A DNA stretch of 33,116 nucleotides from a virus: IMG/VR virus record IMGVR_UViG_3300023240_000064, positions 1 through 33,116 of that record. One strand, given 5' to 3'. The position numbers were made by a program, and so were the translations under genes. Positions 1 to 11,040 of this stretch are shown here, piece by piece (positions within the stretch are counted from its first letter, which is position 1; the number at the start of each line of letters is the position of its first letter). The notes beneath the pieces were generated by a model. That model did no database searches and was not told the DNA's origin. It was given only the letters and a program-made list of their open reading frames with translations.

Positions 1-813
1 ATTTTTAGCCAACTCAGCTAGTATAGGTACTCATGCAACAGTGAAGTCTCTTAGCTCTCTTCCCGTTAACTTCCCCTGTGCTATTACTTGTCCATAATTA
101 AGTGCTAATCTTTCAAGAGGTACAGATAATCAAGCAGATACATCTCATAAAGATTTTAGAGTTGGCAATAAATCATCAGACGCAATACCCATCGCTAATA
201 ATTGTTTAGCGTTTTGTCTAATACCAGTCAATTCAAATGGAGTTTTTGCTGCGAAAGCAGAAAGTTCTTTTAGTTTTATATCAGCTTGTTCAGCACTACC
301 TAACATAGTGGTAAATGCTATCCTAGCTTGCTCAAGATTTCCTGCCAAAGTAATAACTCATTTAGCAACAGCTTGTATTCCTGCAATAGCTCAAACAGCA
401 ACTAATGCTTTCTTTAACTGCTCTCACATTTTTTTTGCTCAATCTCATAGTTGGTTAAATTTTGTTTGTAGTCTACTCAAATCTTTATCTCAAGTATTTA
501 CATAATTTCTTAGCTGTCTTTTTGCCTCAGTCAGATCGCTTGAAAGTCTATTCGTTTTTAACTGTGCCTCTAATGTAGCGTCTCTATCTCAAGACTTCTT
601 TGCATCCCTAAGTAATTTTCTTGATTTAGATAGCGATAGTTGTAGTCAAGCAACATCTAATTCTAGTTTTTGTAATAAAACAGGGTCAAGCTCTTTTTGA
701 ACATCTCTAGCAAACTTTTTAATATTACCTTCAGCATTATTTGTTTTTACCGTTACTTCAATTGGTGCTTCCAGTTCCTCTATTTGTACTACCATTTTTT
801 GCAAAGTATTCAT
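1..813 (-). CDS. Tail tape measure protein, N-terminal part (cut by window edge)
   Basis: The tape measure protein sets tail length and is threaded through the tail tube. About 271 residues are present and the gene runs off the low-coordinate edge. A coiled-coil N-terminal region (about residues 1-115, rich in K/L/R/E) leads into the conserved tape-measure core, with motifs such as ARIAFTTMLGSAEQAD, ELTGIRQNAKQLLAMG and GQVIAQGKLTGREL. In-frame TGA codons fall on core glycines (for example in VAVGAIAG and KGVITLAG). The start at 813 overlaps the upstream gene by 77 nt; a Met at residue 7 is an alternative start. It follows tail tube and chaperone genes, as in most siphoviruses. Confidence 0.9.
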
Positions 814-1399
814 CTAAAAATTCTTTTGTAGGTCACTTCCTTGCGTAATCCATCAACTTCCTGTTTTCCTCTCTCTCGTTATACTTATCTACCATCGCTT
901 GTCTATTGTATATTGTGGTTTTAGGATTCAACCTATAATTACTAAACCTTATTCATTCCACCATTCGTTCATACTGCTCTAGCGTATATCAATCTAATAA
1001 GTCCTTAGGTCAGCTTATACCGTATTCTTTACAGACATACATCATAGTAGAGCTAAGCAACATCTTGTCATCTGACGAATCCTCGTCTCTTATCCTTACA
1101 TTCTTGTATATAGTTTCGTGGTTTCTGTTTAGATTATTCCATACCCTATCAAATACCAAAGTAGGATTATCCATAAGAAATGCAATGTATTTTTGTTTAC
1201 TCTCTTTTTCTAATAGTACCTCTAAACTATCTATCAAAAATCATTCTAGTCGTTGCTCTAAATATCATTTTACGCTATAATTGTTCATCATAATCATAGT
1301 ATCTTTGATTGTATTTTGTTCATATTTCAAAATACACCCACCCATTGGAGTATGGATAGGTGTACTAAATTTGCGTGTGACTGGATAATCATAGTACAT
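737..1399 (-). CDS. Putative tail assembly chaperone
   Basis: A 220-residue protein lying between the tail tube and tape measure genes, the place of the lambda gpG/gpGT tail assembly chaperones. It is helical and charged, with no recognised catalytic motif; the C-terminus (GSTNRGTG then GSNGKNK) is a low-complexity tail. Its last 77 nt overlap the tape measure gene in another frame. The function is inferred from position and length. I looked for the programmed -1 frameshift typical of this gene: the A-run near the tape measure start would lead to a TAG within a few codons, so none is called. Start ATG 1399 follows the tail tube stop by 17 nt. Confidence 0.55.
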
Positions 1400-1416
1400 A
1401 CGCTATAATTTATATA

Positions 1417-2271
1417 TTAAACAGCTACATCTTCATAAGAGAATATAACTTGTCCTCCTAATGCTCCTTGTAGTGATACAGGACTTCCTGTTAGTTCTGA
1501 AGTCGATAGGTTTATGAACGCTTGTGTTAGTTCAGCGTTAGGGTAATGTTTTACAAAGTAGTATGTGTATGTTCTTGTCATTGCTGTAGATCAATCCATA
1601 AACGGGATAGGACAAGATACGAATTTATATAATCCGTAAGGTATAGAAGTCTTCTCATAATTGTATCAAGTAATCTGACCTTCCATAACATCATAGTCGT
1701 ATGCTATTTCAATATCTCCGAATGTTTGTGCTGTGATAGGGATTATATAAGTTAATCCACCTTCTTGGTAAATAGAGTAATCTGTGTCTAATACCAATGT
1801 ACTAGGTCATGCTGTTTCTGTAACCACGATAGTTCATGTATCTACATTGTTAGGGTTAGCTAACAAAAGAGGTACTCACAGATCCCAAGACGCAACAGTT
1901 TCTCCTGTTATATTTACAGTAGAAGCTACTACATTACTAAGTATAATACCAAACATATCAGCAAAAGCTGTTAGGTTACCCGTATCCACCCAATCAAATG
2001 TAACAGTAGCTAATTTCTCAGCACTTCTATCGATCTCTCCTGCTCAACAGTTATCTACGATAGTTACTGTTTCATTTTCAAGAGTATGAGTCGCTACCCA
2101 ATTCTTGATAAATCATACAGATGTAAATGTTAGTCAATCCAATACATTCCTGATCGCTAATTGATTAGAACCTGCAGCGTTTTGTACAGGGATAGTAGGT
2201 GCGGCAGATAATCCTCAAGGGAAATAATAGAAATCTCCTGCTCTAGTTAGTTGGTTTTCTGTAAAAGCCAT
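1417..2271 (-). CDS. Major tail (tube) protein
   Basis: A 284-residue protein placed directly before the chaperone and tape measure genes. It begins MAFTENQLTRAGDFYYFP and is rich in beta-branched and small residues (V, T, I, A) with repeated short strands, as expected for a tail tube beta-sandwich. Gly is encoded by both TGA and GGN. The assignment as the polymerising tube subunit comes from gene order, size and composition; no family-specific signature was identified. Translation starts at ATG 2271 after an AT-rich leader without a clear Shine-Dalgarno sequence. Confidence 0.65.
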
Positions 2272-2298
2272 GTTTATAATATATAATAGATAAAGGGT

Positions 2299-2505
2299 TT
2301 AACAATCTTTGCAATCTTTTTTCTTTCTTCTTCTTTTCTTCTTTGTTGTAGTTGTGTTCTCTTCCTTGTCTTTACAACAATCACAAGGAGCAGTAAACTT
2401 AGCTAATGATGATGTGTAATCTCAATCAGGTATCTCCATAGTAGATCCGTTTTGATAAGTTTTACCTTTGTAGTTTAAATTCTGACATATAACTTTTAGT
2501 TTCAT
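2299..2505 (-). CDS. Small basic Cys-containing protein
   Basis: A 68-residue protein between tail terminator and tail tube genes. The N-terminal half is a short beta-rich segment (KLKVICQNLNYKGKTYQNG). The C-terminal half holds a CDCC cluster, a Thr run, and a strongly basic KKKRRRKKK tract ending DCKDC. The two Cys pairs could bind metal or form disulfides, and the basic tract could contact nucleic acid; these are inferences. No family recognised. Position within the tail operon suggests a minor structural or assembly role. Confidence 0.6.
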
Positions 2506-2572
2506 ACGGTCTATTAAATAATAAATAGCCTACTTTCTATATATACATAGTAATACTATATGCAAGACCTTT

Positions 2573-3010
2573 TTATTGTCTAGCCGAATATAATATATCG
2601 TATGTTTTAACCTTAATTGGTCTGTTCTTATTCGTATATCACATAGGGCTATCTCTCCTAGATGTTATGTTTTGTATTCTTACATCATCTATTTGGTCTA
2701 TACTATCACATATATATGTTATTAGTTCCTCGTCAATGATATTAATTACATCATCTACAACGCTTTCATCTAATCTTGTTGGGTCGTTGGACGGTCAAAC
2801 AACATATATATTTAGTTCACATTTACGGATCGCCTCTCAATAATTATCAAACTCAGTATTATTGCTATTTGTGCAATCAAAATACATATACGCTGTATCA
2901 GGTACTCAATCCTCGTTGGGTTTATACGAGAAAATAGTAGCTACATTCGTCACAGGAACAAGCGTAGACATATATGTATATATATTCTTGGGTGTTATTT
3001 GTTTAATCAT
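2573..3010 (-). CDS. Putative tail terminator / tail completion protein
   Basis: A 145-residue protein encoded immediately after the HK97 gp10-like gene and overlapping its end by 16 nt. Siphoviruses usually place the tail terminator (lambda gpU-like) here. It starts MIKQITPKNIYTYMSTLVPV and has alternating strand/helix composition. Identification rests on synteny and length; I see no diagnostic motif. Confidence 0.5.
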
Positions 3011-3393
3011 CTATTCAAAGAATTAACAATAAGGTCTATAGTCTGTTGCTTAGTATCTTCCACAGTACGGTTCATAACCCTAGCACCTACACCACTATAT
3101 ATAACAGTAGAGCTATTTCTAGGTGGTCACTTATGTCGATTAACAGGTGTCTTTCTAAATCAGAACTCTACTCCAAACGCATGCTCGCTATCATTTATAT
3201 TTGCTCACTTAACGCTGTTTCAAGATATAGTAGCCTGCTTAGTCTTATGTGACCTTATGTAATCGCCAGTATCTGTAGGACTTATCACTTTCATTGTTTC
3301 GTTTCTTAGTTTCAATGCCTTATCTATTCAAGACTTAACATTTCTAAGATAGAAGTTAGATATAGATGTATTGGATAATAATATTTTAACCAT
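2995..3393 (-). CDS. HK97 gp10-like head-tail/tail completion protein
   Basis: A 132-residue protein. The segments VISPTDTGDYIRSHK, then GVEFGF and NRHKGPPRN, follow the pattern of HK97 gp10-family proteins (an 'aP.DTG.Lr.Si' block, then an internal 'vEfGt' block). These complete the neck or tail end. It overlaps the end of the upstream head-closure gene by 8 nt and the downstream gene by 16 nt, indicating translational coupling. Several Gly are TGA, including the one in VEFGF. Confidence 0.6.
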
Positions 3394-3742
3394 TCCATAC
3401 CTTTATTGTTAAAGCTATGTTATCTATGTCTCAATGTAAGTTGGGATATTGGATAGTATCAAGGATAATGTAGCTTCCCATTGGAGAGCCGTTGCGTTCA
3501 AAGAGCTTAAGATAATCTCAGGGTATTATGTCCACATACTGTCATTTTACATTCGCTGTGTAACTCCTTGCGTCTTCTTCTAATGCTCATATTCATTCTT
3601 TGAAGTTGCTTTGCTTTACTCTCCAAAAAGCACAAGGTATTTCTGTATAGATTACAGATTGTGTAGCTTTGGTTCCTCAATCAACTATTGATTGTGATAC
3701 TCTATTTATCGTACAAGTCTTATCGTAGAAATAATCCATCAT
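3386..3742 (-). CDS. Putative head closure / head-tail adaptor protein
   Basis: A 118-residue beta-rich protein beginning MMDYFYDKTCTINRV, located between the gp6-like connector and the gp10-like protein. This is the slot of SPP1 gp16-type head-tail adaptors, which close the portal channel. The opening 'YDKTCTI.R' and the middle 'VDIIPGDYLKL' resemble that family's strand pattern, but I rely mainly on gene order. Two tandem ATGs are available (3742 and 3739); the first is used. Confidence 0.55.
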
Positions 3743-3751
3743 TATATGATA

Positions 3752-4345
3752 CTACACAGGTGGTAAAATAGACAATACATTGAACAGTCAAGTTGTTTCC
3801 ATAAGTCATTGTAACGAAGTTATATCATTTGCCATTCAATCTCTATCAGCAAATGTAAATGACCTATCTCACAGTTTGTAACTCTTGACATCAAAGCCAT
3901 TCTCTTTTGCGTATAATCATTCTACCATAAGAGTCTGTAAGAATCATAAGAACTCATACTCAGAACTTCAACTAACATACCCACAAATAACCTCTATAGG
4001 AAACTTTGGGAAGCTATTAGGGTTAGTGTTGTAGTCTCAAAAATCTTTGATATACAATACACTATTGTATGGTGGAAGTATTTGGTAGTCTGTATCTAAT
4101 ACACCTGTGTATGCTATATTGTTTATATTTGTGATAGCTGTGATATTACGAGCCAAAATTCTTATAAAATAGCCGTCATAGAAATCACAAAAAGAGATAT
4201 AAAAAACTCTAGCACCTTGTGTCAAATCTCATAAATAAACATCTAAGATAGCTTTAGTCTGTGCAAGATACATATCTATTCTTGTGTCGCTATTGTTATC
4301 CGTTATGCCTAAGAATATTTTAACATCAGCTAGAGTTGTGTACAT
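3752..4345 (-). CDS. Head-tail connector (gp6-like)
   Basis: A 197-residue protein. The N-terminal MYTTLADVKIFLGITDNNSD, followed by helical DTRIDMYLAQTKAILDVYLG, is typical of phage head-tail connectors of the HK97 gp6/SPP1 gp15 type, which dock a dodecameric ring on the portal. It ends at TAG 3752, 10 nt before the adaptor gene. TGA encodes Gly at several sites, including a probable loop in VEGLYAKENG. Confidence 0.65.
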
Positions 4346-4371
4346 CTCTTCTATGTGTTATATATAAATAA

Positions 4372-4890
4372 CTATTTTTTATCTTTCTGCTCTTCCTTTA
4401 TTTTCTTTTGTAATCGTTCTATATCGTTCTTCTTATTGTTTGGCACATCATCGCCTGTAATTTCTTTATACTCTATCTGCACTTTCTCTAAATCGCTAAG
4501 TTCTACTTCAGCTTCTTCTTCCTCTTTTGATTCTCATTTTTCAGCAAGTGCGTTCTTTAGCTTTATGATAGTTTCTTTATTTGTATTTATAATATCCTCT
4601 AAAGCACTATTCTTTTCGCTAAGAGTGTTTATATTTCAAGCTAATATCTTATTCTCTTCTTGAACTACGGATAATTGGTTTCTTAAAGATTCTTTATCTT
4701 TATTTACTCATTCTATCTTATCACTATCACTCTCTACTTTCATAAAGATATGTCAGTAATTAGACAATAATCATTTACCTACCAATTCATTAACTTCAAT
4801 ACTCTTTCAAGGTCATACTTGGACATTGCGACCCAGTACTTCAACTCATATATGCTGTTCTTGTGTACGGTTCTTTAATATCATTCTCAT
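4372..4890 (-). CDS. Coiled-coil head-region protein of unknown function
   Basis: A 172-residue protein directly downstream of the major capsid gene. Residues 1-50 form a small beta domain (VEVLGRNVQVGPGKSIEVNE). Residues 55-125 are a heptad-rich coiled coil, followed by an acidic EEEEAEVELSD stretch and a Lys-rich tail. No family recognised. A capsid-accessory or connector role is possible from position only. Confidence 0.65.
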
Positions 4891-4900
4891 ATATTTAAGA

Positions 4901-4940
4901 TTAAAAAAAGGAGGTAAGGTAGGCGTAACCCACCTACCCC
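4901..4940 (-). terminator. Possible terminator after the major capsid gene
   Basis: On the minus strand a 6-bp inverted repeat GGTAGG/CCTACC (plus 4918-4923 and 4933-4938, 9-nt loop) is followed after 8 nt by seven T. It lies 10-50 nt beyond the capsid stop. The stem is short and the T-tract displaced, so it may be a partial terminator that raises capsid mRNA relative to downstream genes. Confidence 0.4.
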
Positions 4941-4950
4941 CTTATGGTAA

Positions 4951-6159
4951 CTATCTTTGTACTACTGCTGTAGCAACAGACGGTCCAAATCCTGCTTCTC
5001 TTGAAGCAACATTACAACCTGCTCGCATTGATACATCAAATATGATTTGTTGTGAATCTTCGTGCATTACTATTTCCATATCTCTACCAAACACAATCTG
5101 TGGTGCAGCTTTGTGGATAAGAGATAATTGATTGAAGTCATTAGCAGCTCCAACTCCTTGCTCTACCTTACCACTAACACCAACAAATGATGGGTTATGT
5201 TTAGCTGTGTAGAATCTGATTCCTTCAGGAGCCATTACTTGTCCTCCTATTGTATTAGTTGGGTCGTTGAATTTCTCCATAGTAGAGTATTCAGCAAGTC
5301 CTCTAATCTTAGTAGCAGTCTTACCATTACCGATCCAAAGAAGATTGTTATAGTCATCAAGATAGTCAGACAATCTATCCATAGTAGATAGAAGCGTTCC
5401 TCTTGTGAATGCAACATTACCTCCAACGATTCCGTCAACATCTTCGATACCGTTGTATCTAATACCTTGATCACCACCTAAGTAGTAAGCGTCAGCAGGG
5501 ATAGTTCCAGTAGTTGGAATATCGTAGAAGTTTACATTAGCTGTAGCTTCAACATCTTTAGTCAATCTATCATCAGCGTTGATAATATATGCTTCAAGTG
5601 TTCTTTGTGCAGCCAAAAGGATTCTGTTCTGTACGAAACTATAGAAGTTTTGTCCTCCCATAATAGCATCGTGCATTTCCTTTTTAGTTATACCTACCTT
5701 AGTTCTGAAAGATTTAATCTTAACGGCAACATTACCAGTAGCTACTGCGTTATCAGTAGTAACATCAACAAGAGTTTGTGAACCTGTAGGTTCAGTAGCT
5801 GTATTCATTAGTCCAGCTTCTCCGTAGATAGCTACATTAACAGTATCTCCTTGTTTCTGTCCATGATTAGACGGAAGCAATGGAAGAAGTCCTGGCATCT
5901 GTGAAATCATAGAATACATTTCATCAGTTCGTACTTGTCCAACAACTGCTTCAGCACCATATCCTACATTACCTGTAGACATAGTTTCGTCTGGTCAAGA
6001 GTTTGTCTTTACATTAACAAGACCACCGTTAGCTTCTCTGTTAGCTTTTGATTTTTCTACTGCGTTCTTGAAAGACTCTATTGCTTCAACCGAATCAGTA
6101 TTCATTAACTTAGCAGCCTTTTCAATAGCATTTAACATTGATTGATTTACTTTACTCAT
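4951..6159 (-). CDS. Major capsid protein (HK97 fold, inferred)
   Basis: A 402-residue protein following the protease-scaffold gene. The first ~60 residues are a helical charged segment, probably a cleaved delta/scaffold-like region. The body has E-loop and P-domain-like alternation (KIKSFRTKVGITKKEMHD, NRILLAAQRTLEAYIINAD) and an A-domain-like end with HEDSQQIIFDVSMRAG. A striking point is codon use: of 40 Gly only one (residue 54, SGP) is TGA, the others are GGA/GGT/GGC/GGG, unlike most other genes here. Using Met 5982 as the start would remove the only TGA but also the N-terminal region; I prefer ATG 6159. Confidence 0.85.
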
Positions 6160-6184
6160 AATAATTTAATTTTAATATAAAAGT

Positions 6185-7483
6185 TTATTCTGCTCTTTTG
6201 ATTCTATTCTCAAGAATCGTTTTCTTTTTATCACCGTTAGCGTTAGCCTCAGCGTCAAAAGAAAGTCATAGAGATATTACATAATCGTTAGCCATCTTGA
6301 TAAGTTTGTCCTTATCCTCCATAGCGTTAGACATGTTTACTATTGTTTCCTCTGCTTTTTTCAGCAAAGACTTATGCTCTTCTAACTCGTTTGTTAGTTG
6401 AGTAACCATATCATTTTCAGATATGTTATTATCTTTTACCTCTTCCCCCTTGGCAATTTCAGCCTTGTTTTCAGAAGTATCTTCGGGAGTCTGGTCTTCT
6501 TCTTCAGTTGTTTCTTCCTTAGTTTCTTCTTCTGCTTCTTCTTCAGTAACTTCTTCAGTAACTTCTTCCTCTACTTCCTCTACTTTATCTTCATCATTAG
6601 TTTCAACAGATTCTACTTTGTCTTCCACTTTCTCATCTGTCTTTTCTTCAGTAATTTTCTCTTCAGTTTCTTTTTCTTCTACTTTGTCTTCTACTTTGTC
6701 TTCTTCATTAACTTTAACATCTTCTAACTTTTTGTCTTCAGCATTTTTTTTCATCTCTTCTAATTTATTAATTAAAGGTGCGTGTCTGTTTAACGCATAT
6801 TTACCTATCGCATTTGGTAATGCAATAGCTTTTTCGTTAGAACCAATAGTAACCAAACTATTCTCGATAGCTTGTGCCTTAGTAACTATATATGTATATA
6901 GATCACTTCCTCACATAAAAGCAGACCATACATTCTCCCATCAAAACTTCTCCATAGCGTCTTCTATAGAATATACTTTACCTGTTTTGTTGTCTTCGAT
7001 TCCGTCTTCTTCAGTAATATGTCCAGTACTTATAGCACTAATATATCCATTCTCTACTTGGTATCTTGTCTTGTCGTCTAATGTGTTCAGATCGACAAAG
7101 AACAGTATATTCAAACCATCATTATTAATATCAAACTTGATAGCCTTACCTATACCTCCTGTTGAAGCGTTATGTTGCAACAAGATTATAGGGTTGTTCA
7201 TGTAGTTTGTGAAATCCCAACCGTTTGGGTCTATCTTATAGCCGTTCCTATTCTTACCACCTTTCTTGTATGCTTGTGAAGCCAATCACTTAAATATCAT
7301 TATGTTCTCTCCTGTTGGTACATCTATCTTAGTCTCTATAGCGTTCTTTGTGAAATCATCTAACGCTTCTTCCATATTCTCTTTACTGATTGAGTTAGCA
7401 ACCATATTAAAGAAAAATCCATTGTCATTAACAAAGTCCTTTAGCTCTTTTTTATCTCAAAAGTCCTCTAATTTTTTATCCAT
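6185..7483 (-). CDS. Prohead protease fused to acidic scaffold-like domain
   Basis: A 432-residue protein with two parts. Residues 1-210 match the HK97-type (S78) prohead protease pattern: IFKGLASQ near residue 63, catalytic-type His in ILLQHN (H104) and Ser in ISAISTGH (S149 or S152). Residues 225-430 are an extremely acidic E/D/K-rich region (about 235-345) followed by a heptad-rich coiled coil (about 350-400), typical of scaffolding proteins. Both parts are one frame once the TGA codons are read as Gly. It precedes the capsid gene by 25 nt. The protease would mature the prohead and digest its own scaffold. Confidence 0.8.
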
Positions 7484-7549
7484 AAGCAGGTATAAATATA
7501 TAAAGCCTATCTTCTTATTAACTAATCCAAACGATATTACAATACTTTT

Positions 7550-8845
7550 TTATTCTACCGTCTCCTCCTCTTTCTTTGTGCTGTTAGATACTCAACCTAT
7601 AATAGAAAACATATTCATATCCTCTTCAGTAGCTTCTACCATATCAAATTTCTGTCTATATTCGTTAGGAGTTATCAATCATTTCTCCCTCTCTTTTATT
7701 CATAGTTCCTTATCTTTATATATATTCTTAAATTCTGCGTTCTTTAGCTTTATATAATATTGAAATGTTGGGTCAATAAATTTCTTGTATACTGCTGTTA
7801 TGAAATCAGAGAACATATAACCGTATGCATCTATCTGTTCGTTACCTTGTGTGATTGTCGTTACCTCAACCTCTCCGTAAGAGCCACTATCTTTTTGTAA
7901 ACCGATCAATCTAGAGTCTAACATAAATACTGTAGACAAACTAGCGTCGTTATCTTTCCTTAAATTGATAAGGTCTAAATCCACATTAGATAAATCCAGG
8001 GTCTTTATATCGTTAGCTACATAAGAAGAGTGATATTTACCTGTATTGTCAGGTCAGCTATACTTCTTATCCCATTCAGTATCAAACTGTTTCTTTTTCT
8101 CAGGTCAATCTTGTCACTTGAACGCTTCAGGATTCAACATAATAAACAAATTTGGTTGTGCATTATTCTTAAAGAAATACATCTGGGTTCTACTCGCTTC
8201 ATCATTAGTTATAGCGTCCATAACTACAGAACGATACAAACTCTCTCCTCTATATACACAATCTATATCTCTATATGCTATGTAATCTACAATCTGTGTA
8301 GGAAATATAGTCTCCATTCAGTATTTAGATTTATATTCATACGATACAGGGTTGTCATACTTATCTGTCTTAATTGACATACCCCTACCATCTAACAACT
8401 TTATCCAATCATCTGTGCTAGCCAATAATCAAAATCAGTTTATCTTTGTAGGTACAGCAAATACCTGCCCATTAGCAAACGCTTGATCAAAGAACTGTTT
8501 GATAAACTCATTCATCTCGTGTTTCCTTCACACATAAGAATATAATGTTTCTAATACTTTCCTCTGCTCTGATTCAGAAATCTCGTTCTCTTCATAATCT
8601 ATAACAGAAAATCATTTAGCTCCAACCATCTGCGAAATCTTTTGTGTGTAAGAGAACGCCATCTTGTTTGTCTTATGTACTCTATACATTGTATGTCTAT
8701 CTATATTGATTCTACCACAAGAGGTTATATCCTGTCATACATATTGGTATCCTCTATTCGATACATTAGTGATAAAATTATCTTCAGTCTTTACTTGTTT
8801 ATTATCTCATATAGTGAATGTCTTCCCTAAGAAATTGAATTGCAT
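7550..8845 (-). CDS. Portal protein
   Basis: A 431-residue protein between the large terminase and protease genes, the usual portal position. It forms the 12-mer ring through which DNA is packaged. Portal-like blocks include a clip/wing region (FIKQFFDQAFANGQVFAVP), VDYIAYRDIDCVYRGESL ('G.S.l' helix), and NLFIMLNPEAFKG, followed by helical SVTQG-like text (VTTITQGNEQIDAYG) and a C-terminal acidic tail. ATG 8845 is chosen because upstream sequence in frame has no better start. A gap of 72 nt separates it from the terminase stop. Confidence 0.8.
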
Positions 8846-8917
8846 AACTCATAACAAGGAAATAAAAGCTCATATTGTAAATAACTTTTGTAGATTGATA
8901 TGCAAGAGATTTTATGT

Positions 8918-10378
8918 TTATGCTACAATTACCCATTCGTTCTCTTCTTCCCAGAAACTTAGCATAAGTGAATCCACCATATCATCAAATTCTCAATTAG
9001 GGAAAGCCAACAACTCCTCTATCAAGTCTTCACATCATTTGGTGTTGAAGAATATATTGCCACTCTCAAACTCTCATTGATACTCCAACAACCTCGTAAC
9101 CTTATCTCTATTAGTTTTTATTGGATTGACTGCCATGTGTTCTTCTTTTAGATAATCAGCCAACACTTCTTGGAACGCTACGGTCTCAACATTCAACGAT
9201 ATGTTATCTGTATGAGAGCCTCGTTTATTGTACAACTCTTTTGCTACCTTAATCTGATTCCTCATTCTTTTAGCTTGTCATTCAAGCTTAATAGATTCTA
9301 ACACATACTTCTTTCATTCGTCCCATCAAGTAACTGTCATACCAACTCTATCGCTCTCTGTCTTCTTCGATATTGCTGTATCTATACCTATCCTTACCTT
9401 ATCGAAATAGAAGCCGTCTACATTTACCTTATTTATTAAATGTAATGGAACAATAACCATTCATCTCACATATGGTTGCAATAGATAGTTCTGTCCAAAC
9501 GATATACTACCCAACCTCTCACGCTCTTTCTCTAACGAAACATACATAAAATGAGGGTTCTTAATTCATTGGTTCTTCTCCTCTGCTTCAGCGTTAGTCT
9601 CAACAAACCTATCCCATACTATCTTTCAATCTTGGTCGTATATTGGTTGTCTAATAATAAGCCAATCTTCATCGTTCTCAAAATGTTGTCTAAGTCTTGG
9701 GATAAGTCAGTCTTCATAAATCGTGTTACCAAGAACTATAAGCTGTGTGCTAGGATTTATACCACCAAAGATTTCCTGTGTAAGGAAATCTCGATTCTTA
9801 TCTATAAGCTTTTTGCTTCTTGCTGATTTACTGGTATCTATATCATCAAACACAATGAGATCTGGTCTATACTTTCAGTCAGTAGCAGTATAGTTCTTTC
9901 ATCTAGGAGACATACCCAAAGACATACCAGACAACAAACATTCGTTCTCTGTTATATACTTACTCTTACCTTTTATCGTCTTACTCTTAAACTTAGTAGG
10001 ATTCTCATCATAATATAGATGTCAGTAATCTCTAATAAATCTATCATTCTCGATAAAACTATTCGCAACATACATAAGATTATCTGTACTACCCTCTCCT
10101 GTATCAGAATACCACATTATATGTCTACGCTTCCTATTCGCTACGACATTATTTAGATACATCTGAGCTAATGTAGTTTTTGCAGAATATCTAAACGCCT
10201 CAAAAAAAACATTCTTTCATTCTTCGAGTGCTTTGTAAACAGGCAGAATAAACTCAGGCGTAGGGAATGTATAATAATTGGAAAAATAGTATCTACAATA
10301 ACGGTATAGGTTCTTATTCATATAAGCCCTACGCAACTTCCTGTTATTCAGTATCTCTTTCTTTATATCTCCAATCAT
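8918..10378 (-). CDS. terL: Terminase large subunit
   Basis: A 486-residue DNA-packaging motor. The N-terminal ATPase has a Walker A-like loop (FRYSAKTTL, residues 62-70) and a Walker B with catalytic acid (LIVFDDID, 174-181). The C-terminal RNase H-like nuclease has RIGIDTAI (about 335-342) and DDMVDSLML (about 468-476), which supply the metal-binding acids. Length and motif order match TerL proteins. It follows the putative small subunit by 68 nt. Gly positions use mixed TGA and GGN codons. Confidence 0.93.
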
Positions 10379-10446
10379 AATTGTTAGTACCAAAAGTAAA
10401 GTATAGTTACCTTTTAGATCGGCAGAGTATCAAGTATACTATACTT
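10379..10446 (-). repeat. Inverted repeat between small and large terminase genes
   Basis: This 68-nt gap carries imperfect complementary arms: AGTAAAGTATAG at its start and CTATACTTTTACT at its end. They could pair into a hairpin around a loop of roughly 30 nt in the terminase mRNA, just upstream of the terL start. No T-tract follows, so a terminator is unlikely; a translational or stability element is possible. Confidence 0.35.
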
Positions 10447-11028
10447 TTACTCTTTTCAATCTTCCAGTGCTTCCATAGTATCTATCATCTCTATTATCTC
10501 AGCCTCTTCATCCGACAACTTCTCGTTCATATCTATAGTAGAATGTATCTTACTTATAGTCAACGGCTCTCATAACTCACGCTTTACTGCATTCATTATC
10601 TCTATAACCTCGCTACTCTTTACCTCATCAGGTTTATATCACTCTCGCTTTCATTTCTTTGGGTTCTTATCCCTCTTCCATTTAATATACTCTACCCATT
10701 CTTTAGCCCTAAACCCCAGTTCGTTTAGCTTAGCTTTGAGCAATTCAACGGTATTCTTCTTCATGGCGTATAAATCCTCAACTGGAACAATATATTCGTC
10801 TACGCCGTCTTTTATTATCTTGTCTTTAGCTAACTCTGTAATCTTATCCAACATCTCTTGTTTCTCTGTAAACCATCAATTAGTATAGGTTTCGGTAGTC
10901 TTATCCCAGCTGTAGCCTCGTGCATTCATAAAATCCTTAACAACAGGAATATCTGAGGCAAAGAACTGCTTCTTTAGTGTTACCCTCTCGTTTTGCTTCA
11001 TTTTCTTATACTCAGTTTTATTAGCCAT
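10447..11028 (-). CDS. Putative terminase small subunit
   Basis: A 193-residue, highly charged and helical protein directly upstream of terL. It has no recognised catalytic motif. Segments such as DIPVVKDFMNARGYSWDKTT and VELLKAKLNELGFRAKEWVEY could form the helical DNA-recognition and oligomerisation core of a small terminase. The assignment rests on position, size and helical composition. It ends at TAA 10447. Confidence 0.5.
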
Positions 11029-11040
11029 ATCGTTGTTTGA

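Noticed and set aside
737-820. Programmed -1 frameshift between tail chaperone and tape measure
   Set aside because: An A AAA AAT string exists in the right phase, but the -1 frame meets TAG two codons later, so no extended product would form.
2999-3252. Plus-strand ORFs opposite the gp10-like gene
   Set aside because: They are antisense shadows of the minus-strand gene, with no start signal or recognisable motif.
6398-7205. Long plus-strand ORFs rich in Ser/Phe
   Set aside because: They are shadows of the Glu/Lys-rich scaffold region on the minus strand; composition is a low-complexity reverse complement.
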